From contig NC_090319.1 of assembly GCF_040869045.1 (NCBI RefSeq), positions 377,533,601 through 377,597,600 of the forward strand: DNA of 64,000 bases, written 5' to 3'. The translations under genes and the position numbers were made by a program. This DNA is from Eurosta solidaginis (taxonomy: Eukaryota; Arthropoda; Insecta; Diptera; Tephritidae). Shown piece after piece: positions 34,895 to 46,394 of this stretch. Below the pieces are notes generated by a model, which was not told the origin of the DNA, searched no databases, and worked only from the letters and a program-made list of their open reading frames with translations. Each line of letters opens with the position of its first letter. Position 1 is the stretch's first letter.

Positions 34895-36175
34895 GAGTTC
34901 TTGTATGGTGGAAAGCCGCACAAAAAACAACCGATCTCATAAAATTGGAGGTGGTATGCAGACTATCAATGCTTAGCATTACGGGAGCCCTGAAAACAAC
35001 CTCGACAGCTGCACTGTATGCCGTTCTGCACATTCCACCTGTAGACCTGTTAGCAAAGAACATAGCGTTAACAACTGCAACCAGGCTCGGTGTCTCGGGC
35101 ACCTTGAGCGCCGACCATACGGCCATAGTAGCATAGCGTCATCAATTACAAGACGAACAGACTACCTGATTCCCTATCTGCGCTTCGAGGGCGATCTTAA
35201 GGCCACAGTAGAGGTGGACGGTTGGCGCAAGGGTGCTCAAATGGCGGATGAGGCGATACATGTGTACACAGATGGTTCCAAAGTAGTGGAAGGAGTAGAG
35301 TCTGCGGTATCTAAAGGCTGCCGGATTACTGTAGCGTTTTCCAAGCAGAAATAGTAGCCATAACCAAAGTAGTAGCCATAACCAAAGCAGTAGAAACCCT
35401 GGAAGAAAATAGCCCAAGCTGCAATCGTGTTAACTTTTATATTGACAGTCAAGCAGCAAATAAGGCAATAATCTCGCATACCACAGCATCTAAATGCGTA
35501 TTAGAATGTAAGCGGTCTCTGGAGAGAATAGGGACAGGGAGAAGCACACATCTATATTGGGTCTCAAGGCATATGGGAATAGATGGCAATGAAGCGCGCA
35601 TTTTTTGAAGCATGCTCCATATGTCCCAATTATACTGGGCGAAATTAAGCGAAGGCTAGAGGTGCACATGATCGACCAAGCAGGAAAGGCGTGGGTCAAG
35701 CGCGGGGCTGTAAAGTGTCGAAGATTATGTGCAGGTCTTACAACCTTAGACTAACAAAGTTGCTTCTATCATTAAAAAGAGAGGACTCTAGACTCGTGAC
35801 GGGTATTCTGACTGGACACTGCCTTCTGGCTTCACATGCCTTTAAATTAGGCTTGGTCAGTGATAGCAGATGTAGGAAGTGCGGGCTGGAGGAGGAAACG
35901 ATCGAGTATGTTCTGTGCTCGTGCCCTGCCCTTGCCAGACTAAGACTCTGCCTATTAGGAGTGATACAGCTGTCAGATCTAGAAGCAGCTAGTGGCTTAA
36001 ATCCTATAAAGCTTCTAGTATTTACCAAGAGGGCGCAGTTATTTTATAACATAGGTCCTGGTTTTTGATAGGGTTTTTCAGTTTGGTCATTAAAATTAAC
36101 TTCTGGTAACACTACAGACTTATTCAGGCTATGTGAGGTCCTCATGGACCGGCAGTTCAACCTAGCCTAACGTAA
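34895..36175 (+). pseudogene. LINE 3' half: end of RT, RNase H, zinc knuckle, 3' UTR (R1/LOA-like)
   Basis: In order: SITGALKTTSTAALYAVLHIPP (region after the reverse transcriptase), VYTDGSK (first RNase H Asp), FQAEIVAITK (Glu), YIDSQAANKAI (second Asp), RHMGIDGNEA (His region), then a frame at 35691-36068 with VTGILTGHCLLASHA and CRKCGLEEETIEYVLCSCPAL, a CCHC-type knuckle. The final catalytic Asp of the RNase H (the AD of GNExAD) is lost. There is an 18-bp tandem duplication in the Glu segment and several frameshifts. The 3' UTR runs to about 36170 (CTATGTGAGGTCCTCATGG). 5'-truncated. Confidence 0.8.
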
Positions 36176-36589
36176 TAGTCCATTTGGGACACTCTGTGAC
36201 TCTTTATTACGGTGCTCTAATATTTCGATTTGCTGGGTACTTCCTGCAGGCTGCAGCTAAGTATATTCTCAATTTCTACGTATTAAAAAAGTATTTGAGT
36301 CATTAAATCAGCTTTCCTTTTATGTAAGTTTTTACGATTTTAATCAAAATTCTTTTTACTAATGGGTTGTCCATTTCATTGTGGTACTCTTTTATGGATC
36401 TAGATTGTTAGCCAATGACACTTTATTTGATTCGAGCGGATAAAATTTATTTTGCACATTTTTTTCATATCTATCAAATTCATAACAACTCGGCTCATTT
36501 CCATGGCTAAATGAGTTGTTTTTTATCACCTTTAATTTTTAACTGTATATTAGTGTGCACATACCCAACCAACATACCAACCGTACGAT

Positions 36590-37980
36590 TGTTTATACGA
36601 TAGGGTGGTCCAAAATTATCAATGGTCTCGAATTAGCTTCGAAATGGTCCGAAAGAAATCTCTACAAGATAAATAGGTAGTTCTGAAATCATTCAATTAT
36701 CTATTAAAGAGCTCTGAAATAATTTCCAAAGTATTCCAGAAGCAATCCGGAAAAAGTTTCAAAAGCATCCCCATATAGCAACGCAATGATTCGGAAACAT
36801 TCTCTTATTGACTCTGAAATTATTTTGCAAATATCCTGAAAACTTTCTTGCAACATTCTTGAAACGGGCCCTAAAACAAAAACGTAATAATCATGTCATC
36901 TTCCAAAAAAAGTTACGCAATAGTCTCAAAACGATCCCTTTACAGTATCAAATTTAAAACGTATCAATCGTGTAAAAGCTTGGAGATAGTCTTGAACCGT
37001 TCTCGTAAAAGCTTCGAATTAAGCCGAAAGAAATTTTTAAAACATCCCGAGATAGTCATACACCAATTCGGAAATTTTACCGAAATTATCCCAAGCTACA
37101 ACTGATATAATGCCGAAGCTTACACAAAAGCAATAAGGAAATATTTTCGACATTATCCCTAAATGATCGAAAACTTATTCTGAAATAATTTCAAAAGTGA
37201 GGTCCCTGAAATTAACCTGAAAGTTTTTCAGCAACAATCTCCGGAAACTATTACATAAGATTAAGCCCAGAAACGATTCCAAATTTTCTCAAAGAGGCTT
37301 GAAATTATTCCAAAAATAGTTACAATAGTCTCAATTCAGTTTTACATTAGGTGGTCGGGGTTTGATACTTGTGTAGTCCTAATATTGTCCCCCAGCAAAC
37401 TCGAAATAGTGCAAAAAAATATTCAGAAATAGTCTCGAATCGGTTCCAGGGCGTAGTAAAATAATAACGCAAACAATCTCTTAATGCTGCAATGATGATC
37501 TTAAAATTATTCAGGGAAGGTCTCCAAATATTTTTCAAATAGCTTTAAAATGATCCGGATGTGGTTTTCAAATCCTTTGGAAATAGTATCGAAATTATCC
37601 CCTACCCTATTCCAGAACCAGTTCAGAAATAGTTTAAAATTATTCTGAAATAGCACGTCAGTTATTAGACCGAAAACGCGACTGGCGCACTTTGTTGGAC
37701 AGCCATAGCAGTTTGTAGTTTAGCTCTCAATATTTTTCAGAAATAATCCTGAAATGGCCTGGAATAGTACCGAAATCAGTACGAAAGCATTTCCGAAATA
37801 TAAACTCAAAAGGACCATGAAGATACTTACCTCCAATGGGCAAGCAATTCTGATAGTAGTTTCGAAATTGCATCGAAATAGTCATGAATAAATACTTTCG
37901 CCACGATCCAGATTTAATCCCAAAAAAGTTCCGAAGTAATTAGAAGATACCCTCCAGAAAAATCCCCTCAAGTTCTCAAT
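36590..37980. repeat. Large degenerate repeat field (CGAAATAGTCTC-like)
   Basis: About 1.4 kb in which words such as TCTCGAAATAGT, CCGAAATTATTC, TCTGAAATAATT and CCGGAAAC recur at roughly 12-30 bp intervals on the same strand. Units are highly diverged. Small patches of the same kind occur at 6990-7160. It overlaps no recognised element. Confidence 0.55.
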
Positions 37981-38535
37981 ACTACAGGACCCATGCTCGA
38001 AAGGGGTAGCCTACTTCTATGATCTTGTTTAGATTCAAATCAATACAAACCAAGTAAGTCAAACATATAAACTGGTACAATCAATTATAGTAACGGTGCA
38101 GGGAGAGGTTAGAGTTCAAGAAATGTAACCGAAATACCAAATATTATAGATTTAGGAGATGTTGTCTCGTTCAAATTTTCTAAAATTGTTGAAATTTAAA
38201 ATAATTAATAAGTGATTGTTCCTTCCAAGCTATTAGCTTTCTGTGTACAAAATTTCATACCAATCCGACCAGCCTTCCCAAAGTCCATAACAAGAAATTC
38301 AGATTTTCGAGCATCAAGACTATCAAACATTAATGTATGCAATATAAATTAGTAAAATGGCTTTCTTAAAAATCTTAGAAACAATATATTCCCTCCATAA
38401 AGAATGCATGACAAATAACAATTAATTTTTTAGAACCTCCATAATACAGGCTTGTACCGTAACTTAAATTTAATGTTTGACTCTTTGTAGGGAGCATTTA
38501 GGCGCTTGAATAATTCGCCACACCAATGTAGCTGC
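37981..38535. other. No gene recognised
   Basis: AT-rich. Part of 38190-38320 (CTTCCAAGCTATTAG, AATTTCATACCAATCCGACC) reads like non-coding element sequence but I cannot place it. Confidence 0.35.
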
Positions 38536-38539
38536 CATT

Positions 38540-38895
38540 TCACTACCCTGCAAAATCGCGAGTACTCCATGCATTCATGTATGGAGTACTCGCTATGGAC
38601 CAAACGAGTACTCCAAAATTAACCACAATTCATAAAAAAAATATGGTCTAATTAACATTGCGATGTCCTAGGACTGGACCATATACTCCAGCTCCGCATT
38701 ACATCAGAGTAATCCATGGAGTACCCACAGTCCAATAAACATCGTGTAGTGATTACAATCGTTAAAAACGAGCAATGATCGGCTTACAATGTGTTCGTGT
38801 AGAAACATGAGTTGGTCCATTGTTGCATTACAGTGGAGTATAATGGTACGTACTCCAGTGGACCACATGATCCAATGGTTTTTGCAGGGTAGTTG
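38540..38895. mobile_element. ~350-bp TIR element built from GGAGTAC motifs
   Basis: The outer ends are ACTACCCTGCAAAA and its inverse TTTTGCAGGGTAGT. Inside, a 13-bp-arm palindrome GCGAGTACTCCAT..ATGGAGTACTCGC sits at ~38557-38593, and words GGAGTAC/GTACTCC and GGACCA/TGGTCC recur on both strands. No clear target duplication, so superfamily is open. Non-coding. Confidence 0.6.
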
Positions 38896-39460
38896 TTGCT
38901 TTTAAATTTTTGTAGATCAGTAGCATTTAGACGATTTTGTAGGAAGCATTTTCTCCAAACGTTAAGAAATAAAAGCGGGCCTTGTTCTCTTATAAAACTC
39001 TCCTTAGCTCTAAACCTTCTACACCTCTCTCCCATTGTATATTTATGTAAAGGCGATTAACGTCAGTTGCCCTTGTACAATTTATAATTGTAATTAATTT
39101 CCATTCTGTTCTCATTTTAAATGTCGCGTCACTGAATTAAAGTTAGTATTTACTAAGTCATCCATAGCTTTATTCTTTTATTGCGCTTTTCGTTAAGCTT
39201 CATTCATCTCATTTCCAATGTAAACTAAGCACTTTTTTTATTGCCATAGCAAATTGTATTTAATTTAAAAGATTGTGCAAATTGTTAAATTATAACGGGG
39301 AATATATTTTGGTCTTGTAAAGTTGGACATTTTATGCTAATTAAATAGGCATTTGATATGATAAGTCGCTGTTAGCCTTGAAAAGGTTGATAAACCAACT
39401 ATTGAAAAAAGTTATAAAAAGTCATTGTACAAGTAAAGGCCGGGTATAAAAACAAGCTGT
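38896..39460. other. No gene recognised
   Basis: AT-rich sequence. Short frames only. Confidence 0.4.
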
Positions 39461-39467
39461 TCTATAT

Positions 39468-39745
39468 CGGCCATCAAGGTGTAGGGGTAGCGTGCTACGA
39501 CTACTACACCAAAGGTCCTGTGTTCAAATCCAGGGCGAAGCAATATGGAATGTTTAGAAAAACGTTTTTCAATAAGAAACAATTTTTTGAAAGCGTGGTC
39601 GCCCCTCGGCTTTGGTTTGCCTTTTTATGAAAATTCATTTGTTTTGCAGGCATAATACATGTAAGCCCCGTCCCTCCAATTAATAAGGAAAGAGCACAAC
39701 AAAAGTTGAAAGAGAAGCTTGTCCAGAATCTCCTCGGAGGTTAAC
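39468..39745 (+). repeat. tRNA-derived SINE with A- and B-box-like promoter
   Basis: The head has an A-box-like segment (GGTGTAGGGGTAGCGTG) and, 35 bp on, GTGTTCAAATCCAG, a B-box match, ending GGGCGAAGCA as a tRNA 3' side would. The body (GTGGTCGCCCCTCGGC, ATACATGTAAGCCCCGTCC, TTGAAAGAGAAGCT) is shared with 26117-26400 and 57725-58012. The 5' and 3' sides of the head do not pair into an acceptor stem, so this is not a functional tRNA gene. Confidence 0.75.
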
Positions 39746-40140
39746 TTCGCCAAGTATTTAATTTTTAGTATTATTAATCCCGAACTCAAGTGTTTATTCC
39801 GTATGCTAATATAGAAGGGTATTAAAATTTTAGTATACTCAATTTTCTAATAGTAATAGCCAAAGGATAAATAACCTCCAAACCGACGCGAGGAGCGCAT
39901 CCGCATGACGAACGGATTTATTTTTGCCGAGTTGTTGAGAGGCGGAGGTTTGTTAAGCGTCGGGATCTAAAATTGCTCAGATATAGAATAAAAATCATCA
40001 GCTAAGTATTATACATAACAGTTAGAAATTAAACATATAGTACATTGTTATATAAGTGAACACTTTTAGTATATAAAGATCATTTATATTTTTAAAAATT
40101 TTTTATTTTAAAATTTTTTTTATTTATTGTTATTTTCTTA
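39746..40140. other. No gene recognised
   Basis: AT-rich, T- and A-tract rich near 40090-40135. Nothing identified. Confidence 0.4.
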
Positions 40141-40144
40141 CGAG

Positions 40145-40955
40145 TTAGGATAGGACAGTTCTCTTAATGGTAAAAAATCTATCAAATGAATTAGAATGAG
40201 TGTTGAAATCATGACACAAACACGGAAAAGGTTCATTTAATTCGAAATTAGTTCTATACTGCCTCAAATGAAGAGGTTTGTAATGTCTTGACGCTCGTGA
40301 TGGGACGTTAAAGTTTTTTCGTTCAAACGAATTGGGCTAGAAATCAATCCACTCAGTAGTTTAGCCGTAAATATTACGCCTAGCATTTCTCTACGACTTA
40401 CAAGAGTTGGAAGATTGATAAGCTTCAACCGACTAGTATAAGGGAAAAGATCAAACGCAGAGTCCCACTGAAAATTTCTTGAAGATAAAAGTAGAAATTG
40501 CTTTTGTATTGATTCAAGTCTGCATGAACTTGATATCGCCGTTTCCAGACTATTGATCCGTATTTTAGTATCGGTCTAAATAATGTGGTAGAAAGGGCTT
40601 TAGTTACATAAGGGTCACTCAATTCTTTGGACCATCGTTTCTCGAATGAAGGAACACCTCTAGACTTATTGACAGTAGCACTAATATGAAGGTTGAAACT
40701 AAGTTTAGCATCTATAGTCACTCTCAAGTCCATAAAATATTTAACTGATAGAAGACAAAAATGATTAATTACGTAAGGCGCTGCTGGCAAAGATCTCCGA
40801 GAGAGGCACATGAATTTGCATTTATTGAGGTTCAGTGGCATTGAGTTTATGTTGAACCAAGAAAATAAGCAGTTTAAACCCGCTTGAAACAAGAGACGTA
40901 CTGTGATAGATGCACAAGGCCTAAAAAATTTTACGTCATCTGCAAATATTTAAAT
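40145..40955 (-). pseudogene. Jockey/CR1-group LINE, 5'-truncated 3' end
   Basis: Minus frame 40425-40892: INSMPLNLNKCKFMCLSRR, YFMDLRVTIDAKLSFNLHI (the KYLGVxxDxxL motif after the catalytic centre), then TTLFRPILKYGSIVWKRRYQ. After a frameshift it continues toward ~40200 with the LLLRH and NEPF segments seen at 1640-1700. It is the same family as 1284-1810 and extends further 5'. The catalytic YADD box is not included. Dead copy. Confidence 0.8.
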
Positions 40956-40969
40956 TTACTTTATCTCCG

Positions 40970-43400
40970 TATTGTAGTGATAAACTGGACTACGTTAGGA
41001 ATGTCTTTGAGGATTCCTTAGTTGATGTGGCTTGTGTTTCGGAAACCTGGTTCAGTCCCACTATTTCTGATATTGTCTACAGCATTCCAAGCTACAGCCT
41101 TATTCGCCATGACAGGTGTAAACAAATTGGGGGTGGTGTTGCAATCTATTGCAAATCGTCGTTAAACTTTCATGTTCTAGCTAAATCCCATACCTCGGAT
41201 ACTGAGGACTGGAATGAACTTAAAGCATTTACTAAAAATTTGACTGATTTATTTGAGAAGCATGTTCCTCTACGTATGGCTCGAGTATACAGATCTTGCC
41301 CCTGGTTCAATAACAATGTCAATACATCCTTAAAAATCCGGAATATTTTATATAGGAAATGGAGGAGGACTATGCCAGATTTCGCTTGGTCTCAATACAA
41401 AGTTGCTCGAAATTATACTACGCTTGTCATAAGACAAGAAAAAGGAAGATATTGTAATGCTAAATTGAATCCATCGCTTCCTTTTAAGAATCTATGGCCG
41501 AACTTAAAAAACTGGCAACTCATGGTGGTTTGAAGCCGGAATGTGACATAGACCTCAATATAATGAACGATTTCTTTACAGTAGGAAAAAGCAATGAACC
41601 TTCTCCCCATACCTTGAGAACTCTTGTAGCTCATCCTGCTTTTGAACATGAGTTTAGGTTTGAATGTGTAAGTGAGGATGATGTCATACAAGCAATACTG
41701 AATATCAAATCTGACGCTGTTGGTGACGATGGCATTTCCCTAAAATTCGTTAAGCTTGTGCTGCCATTTATTCTGGGCACAATTACCCACATAACAAACC
41801 ATTGCTTTACAAGGAGTGGAAAAAAGCCGTCATACTACCAGTAGCTAAGAAAAGTACGCCTACAACTCCTAGTGACTATAGACCCATAAGTATATTACCA
41901 GCATTGGCGAAGGTATGCGAGTCGTTAATGGCAGCGCAAATCTCATCACATGTTCAGCGCTACAAGTTATTATCCCCTCTACAATCTGGTTTTAGCAAAA
42001 GCATAGTTGTTCTACTGCCATGTTGAATGTAACTGATGATATAAGGATACACTTTGATGATGGATCCTTAAAACTTCTATGCCTTCTGGACTTTTCTAAA
42101 GCATTTGACATGGTTGATGATAATATTTTACACACGAAGCTTAAGCATTATTTTGGATTTTCGAACAATTCCTTGAAACTTATGATGAGCTATCTGAAGT
42201 GCAGGGTACAAAAGGTGAAGTCAATGGAGTCGTAATCTAGTTTTAAGGGTGTGTCAGCGGGCGTTCCGCAAGGGTATATCCTAGGACCTCTTTTGTTTAG
42301 TGTATTTTTGAATGATATGTTCTCAGTTTGTAAATATGTTAATGTACACGCATATGCTGATGATATCCAAGTGCACTTGTCTAGTCGGATTGGTCTTGTT
42401 GAGGATTTATATTTTAAAGTAAATAGTGATCTGTCAGCTATATCCCAATGGGCAAGTGATAACAATTTATGCCTTAATGCGTCTAAGTCATATGTGTTGC
42501 CAATATGTAATAGAGAAGCGTATGTTGAGGATATTCCAGACTTGTTTATTGGTAATAGTGCTCTACAGTTTACAAGCAAAACTAAAATATTAGGCTTTGT
42601 CGTCAACTCTAGGCTGACCTGCTGTGATCACATTAATGGTACTATCAGTAAGGTGTATTGTATCTTACGTAGATTGAGAATGTCTGCGTCGTTCACGCCT
42701 TTGGGAACTTGGCGAAAATTAGCTAAACAGCTCATCATTCCCCACATAACATATGTTGAACTTGTCTACAGCAAGCTTGATTCAATTTCCGCTCACAAAA
42801 TTAATGTCCTATTTAATAATGTTACCCGTTATATTTATGGTCTAAAGAAATTCGATCACATATCCCAATGGAGGAACGATATTCTGGGTTGTAGTATTTA
42901 TGAATACTTTGCTGCTAGAAACTGTATGTTCATATTCAAATTACTAGAATGGAAGTCCCCAAATTATTTGTATGAAAAGTTAAATCCAACAAAATCCGTT
43001 AGGGTTCATAATCTGGTTATACCGAAATACAACTACTTGACATCATCCAGACTTTCCTTCATGAACGCTGTAAGGCTCTGGAACAACATCCCAGAGTCTG
43101 TTAAATCCGTCCTGAACAGGAATAACTACAAGGAAATTATACTTAACTACTTTAAATCCAGTTAATGAGTGCGATTGTATATAACTACTTCCTACTATCG
43201 GTCTACACTCTCTGTCCTTTTCGTCTTTCTGTTTGTTTTTTTTTTTTTTCTCTCTTCTCTTTTCCCATTCATTTTTCTACTTAGATATAAGTTCAATTAA
43301 ATATAAATTTAATGCATTTTATGTTAATTAAAAGACTTTTAAAAGACTGTTGTCTTACATGTACAACCGCTGTTTGTTGTTAAATAAATTCTTAAATATT
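40970..43400 (+). pseudogene. Jockey/CR1-group LINE: partial endonuclease, full RT, 3' UTR
   Basis: Endonuclease start (VACVSETWFSP, IRHDRCKQIGGGVAIY, 41027-41170), then an abrupt jump to the linker (WNELKAFTKNLTDLFEKHVP), i.e. an internal deletion that removes the SDH part. Reverse transcriptase follows with KAVILPVAKKSTP, SDYRPISILPALAKV, LLDFSKAFDMVDD, GVPQGYILGPLLFSVFLND and the intact catalytic box AYADDIQ (~42352), then a 304-codon frame to 43165 ending in FMNAVRLWNNIPESV. Frame changes at about 41500, 41820, 42020 and 42240 kill it. No RNase H domain. The 3' UTR has a pyrimidine tract at 43230-43260 and AATAAA near 43384. Confidence 0.85.
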
Positions 43401-43419
43401 GTTTGAAGCAGATATCCAG

Positions 43420-44210
43420 TATTTGGTATAGTTATTCCAAATATCCAAAAAAAAATTTAAATAGGAACAATAGTGCAAGTGGAGGCGAGAATCGTAAAAC
43501 AAAAGTTTAAATTCTCAATGTTAACTATATTTGGTATACATACATATATGTTCCGTATATGAGGTTAGTAAAGCAAGAGAAGTAGAATGTTGAAGTGAAA
43601 GTGGGAAAGAAATTCAGAATAGAAGTGAATCAAAAATTCGATATATCTAAGTATTTATTTAATGGGGGTAAACAATATTTCATTAATTCTATATATGAGT
43701 TTATTCAGACGCAAGAGGTAGTTGGCTTGGTAGTGGGAATGGAAGCGCGACTGGTAGGGGGAATGAGAGTGCGAGAGAAACAAATATTTAAATTCGCATA
43801 TTTGTGGGGGTATGCAATAGTTAGCATACATATAAAATATTCTCTAAATATGAGGTAGTTTAAATGAGCGAGTTAGAGGGCGTGGAAATTTTAAATCGCT
43901 ATATCTCCATAATTATTTGAAGAATGCACCCAATATTTGGTATATATGTAGATTCAATGAAGAAATTTAGGTGGGTGAGGTAGGTGAAGTGGAAGAGAAA
44001 GTAAAAGAGGAAATGGCAATGAGAGTGGGAATTTGCTTTCGAGTGTGAAAAAAAGGAAGAATTAGAATAAGTGAAAAAGCGAGTGGAGATAAAGGTATTA
44101 AGGAAAGAACGGGTATAAGAATGAGAAATGGAAGAAAAGTAGTATAGTTATAGAGAGTGAAAAATGGAAAATTCCACTTTTAAGCACAATGTCTGTGGGT
44201 ACACAGGTTT
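43420..44210. repeat. Degenerate purine-rich repeat field
   Basis: Alternating blocks of TATTTGGTATAxATxxAxATA and purine-rich GTGGAAGxGAGAxTGxGA recur several times with a loose 200-290 bp rhythm. No element ends found. The 87-codon frame at 43595-43858 lies inside and is not a credible gene. Confidence 0.4.
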
Positions 44211-44299
44211 TTTTTATATAAAAAACATTTAAGAAATCAAACAGAGTAAACAATTTTTAATTTAAGCTCACCCTAACCATACCAAACTGGACTTTATTG

Positions 44300-44605
44300 C
44301 AATCCATGCATGTATGAACACATATTTCCGAGATGGGAGCAGCAAAACCCCTACTGTCACTAGAAATTTTCACAATAGACCTGATAACATTCACGAAGGC
44401 CGTTGGGGGCTATAATTTTCGGCGCGGCATAGCGCCAAATTTAAACAACGTGACATCAGGACGAACAAGGCGACATCTATTTCGATTATAACTTATAAAT
44501 CTCTTCAAAGCCTTTTCTCCGGGGAGTGGGATTTGAACTCGCACTTCTACGATGATTGAAGTATTACAAACGCATTCAGCCAAGCCATGCCTTAGTTACT
44601 GTAGA
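44300..44605 (-). repeat. tRNA-related SINE, second type
   Basis: On the minus strand: GGCTTGGCTGAATGCG (A-box-like TGGCTNAATGCG) and, 45 bp on, GCGAGTTCAAATCCCACTCC, a close B-box match. A unique body follows. No other copy was noticed in this window, so the SINE reading rests on the promoter-like boxes. Confidence 0.5.
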
Positions 44606-44984
44606 ATTAATCCCAATTGCCCGCTTTGTACGTTCTGATTAATTTATTTGTTTATTTTCATTTATTTATTTATTTTTAGTCCACAAATTTAACAATTAAT
44701 CAGACTAAATATAATTATTGAATACAGATAAGTTACAGGAGCATACAAAGTGAAATTTATTTTATAAAAAATGTATTATATTATTAAATCAGTTGTCGGA
44801 ATGGACTGTGATGCCCAGCAAGGGGAATTGATTATTAGTGCTGTCGGAATGGACGTGATTTCGAGCAGCTGATGTATATTTAAGACACAATAATTCGGAC
44901 TGCGGTGTGTGGGAGGTTGGAAATAACGTGATTCCCAGCCATCCGCGCAAAATTACTGGAGCTGGTGATAAGAGTGGGAGTGGG

Positions 44985-45190
44985 AAATCATAGCGTATTT
45001 AAGGTAGTCAGTAGATATTTTTTTATTGCGTAGAGTGAGTTATACGTATCAATGTTTTTGCAGTGCTTATTCAAATCAGTACACAGACAATGAAGAGGTT
45101 CGTCCATTTCAAAATTCGACCTGCATGTGCTTATATGAAGCACTTGATAATGTGTAGATGGTCTAAAGGGATTATTAAATATTATCACGT
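44985..45190 (-). pseudogene. Jockey/CR1-group LINE C-terminal scrap
   Basis: Minus frame: NNPFRPSTHYQVLHISTCRSNFEMDEPLHCLCTDLN, split here in two phrases: the first 20 residues end near STC and the NFEMDEPLHCLC part aligns with the NFELNEPFRVLC-type tail of the family at 1284-1810. A related but distinct subfamily. Confidence 0.55.
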
Positions 45191-45399
45191 TGTTTAATTT
45201 TTTCCCAAATTATTAAATAAATTATAAAATAAAAATTGCTTCAAATAAATGTTTTCATACATTTAAAAGCAATGAGGGCAATCGCCGCTTAATTCATACA
45301 AATCTAATTCTATTTTTGGGTAGTGACAGTTAGTTGTCAATAAAAACTAAAATATAAGTTAACTGCAGATAACAAAATAATAAAATCATTCCTTTGTGT

Positions 45400-45665
45400 T
45401 TTTGCTTTATTGTGGTCTGTAGATGTAATCAGCCCTAATCACTACAGTTTTCACTATCATTAAATTTTTGGCTATTATTCCAACGTTTAGTGCACAAAGT
45501 TTTAGTGCTCTGTGCCCAACCATGTTGCATCTAAAACAATTCACAAATACGTTGAATTGTTGTATTTCATCGTAATCTCTTTGTGGGATCAATATTTTCT
45601 CTGCTACATTTCCACTCAAAGCTCTTTGAAAAAGTTTTATGTCTGCAAATTAATCTTTATCGTTT
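45400..45665 (-). pseudogene. LINE ORF1 (gag-like) zinc-knuckle fragment
   Basis: The minus frame at 45407-45619 has NVFVNCFRCNMVGHRALKLC, close to the CX2CX4HX4C knuckle of Jockey-type ORF1 proteins (the last spacing is five here). It lies upstream, in the same orientation, of the scrap at 44985-45190, so the two may be ends of one internally deleted element. A second knuckle is not readable. Confidence 0.5.
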
Positions 45666-45669
45666 CCAA

Positions 45670-46390
45670 TATTTATTCTATTAGATGGGATTATCGTAAT
45701 CCCAAGTGGGTAAATTTATGGAATTGATTTAAACGAGTTTAGTTAGCATTGCCTATAAATATGTCATAAGCGGCTAAATGAATAATTCAATTACTTATGT
45801 TGACTATTTTATGCTGTAGTTAGATGATACAAATAAGTATGTATGTACATTCAAATATATATGAAAATATGTTTACTCCTGAAATATTTGCGGCGCTCAC
45901 ATAATTATGAGTTCGAAATATGAGCTGCAGATAATATAAAAAAGTTTATGCATAAAAGACTCATATTTGGCTCCTTCATTATAGCAACTATGAGCCCTAA
46001 GCTGAGACTGTATAACTAACAAAGCAACTTTAAAAAAAAAAGAATCAAATTATTTCTTAAAAATGTTTTCATTTAAATAAAATTCAATTCATGGTATAAG
46101 AAAAAGGTAGTCCGATTTTTGTTATGAAATTGTCACTTTTGATTAAAAACCAGACTATTCAAGTTCCTTTTGATGGCAAAACTTAGCAGGCTTCGTGATA
46201 TGGGCTAGGTGCTTTCTGACTTCGGGCACTCTAGCCTTCTTACCAGGTTTGACTTTGCCCTGACAGAACGGACTAATTATTGTGTGATGGGCTCCCTGTG
46301 CAACCTTCCCAGCAGTCATTTCCCCGAGAGAGGAATTAGAAAAGAGATTCATCTGGGGCACGGGAGCAGTGAAATTGTTTACGGACGCGT
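45670..46390. other. No gene recognised
   Basis: AT-rich to ~46140; 46150-46390 is more GC-rich and open on the minus strand (46155-46415) but without motifs I can name. Confidence 0.35.
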
Positions 46391-46394
46391 TAAC

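Noticed and set aside
39468..39545. Functional tRNA gene
   Set aside because: A- and B-box-like words are present, but the ends do not form an acceptor stem and the body is shared with other dispersed copies, so it is a SINE.
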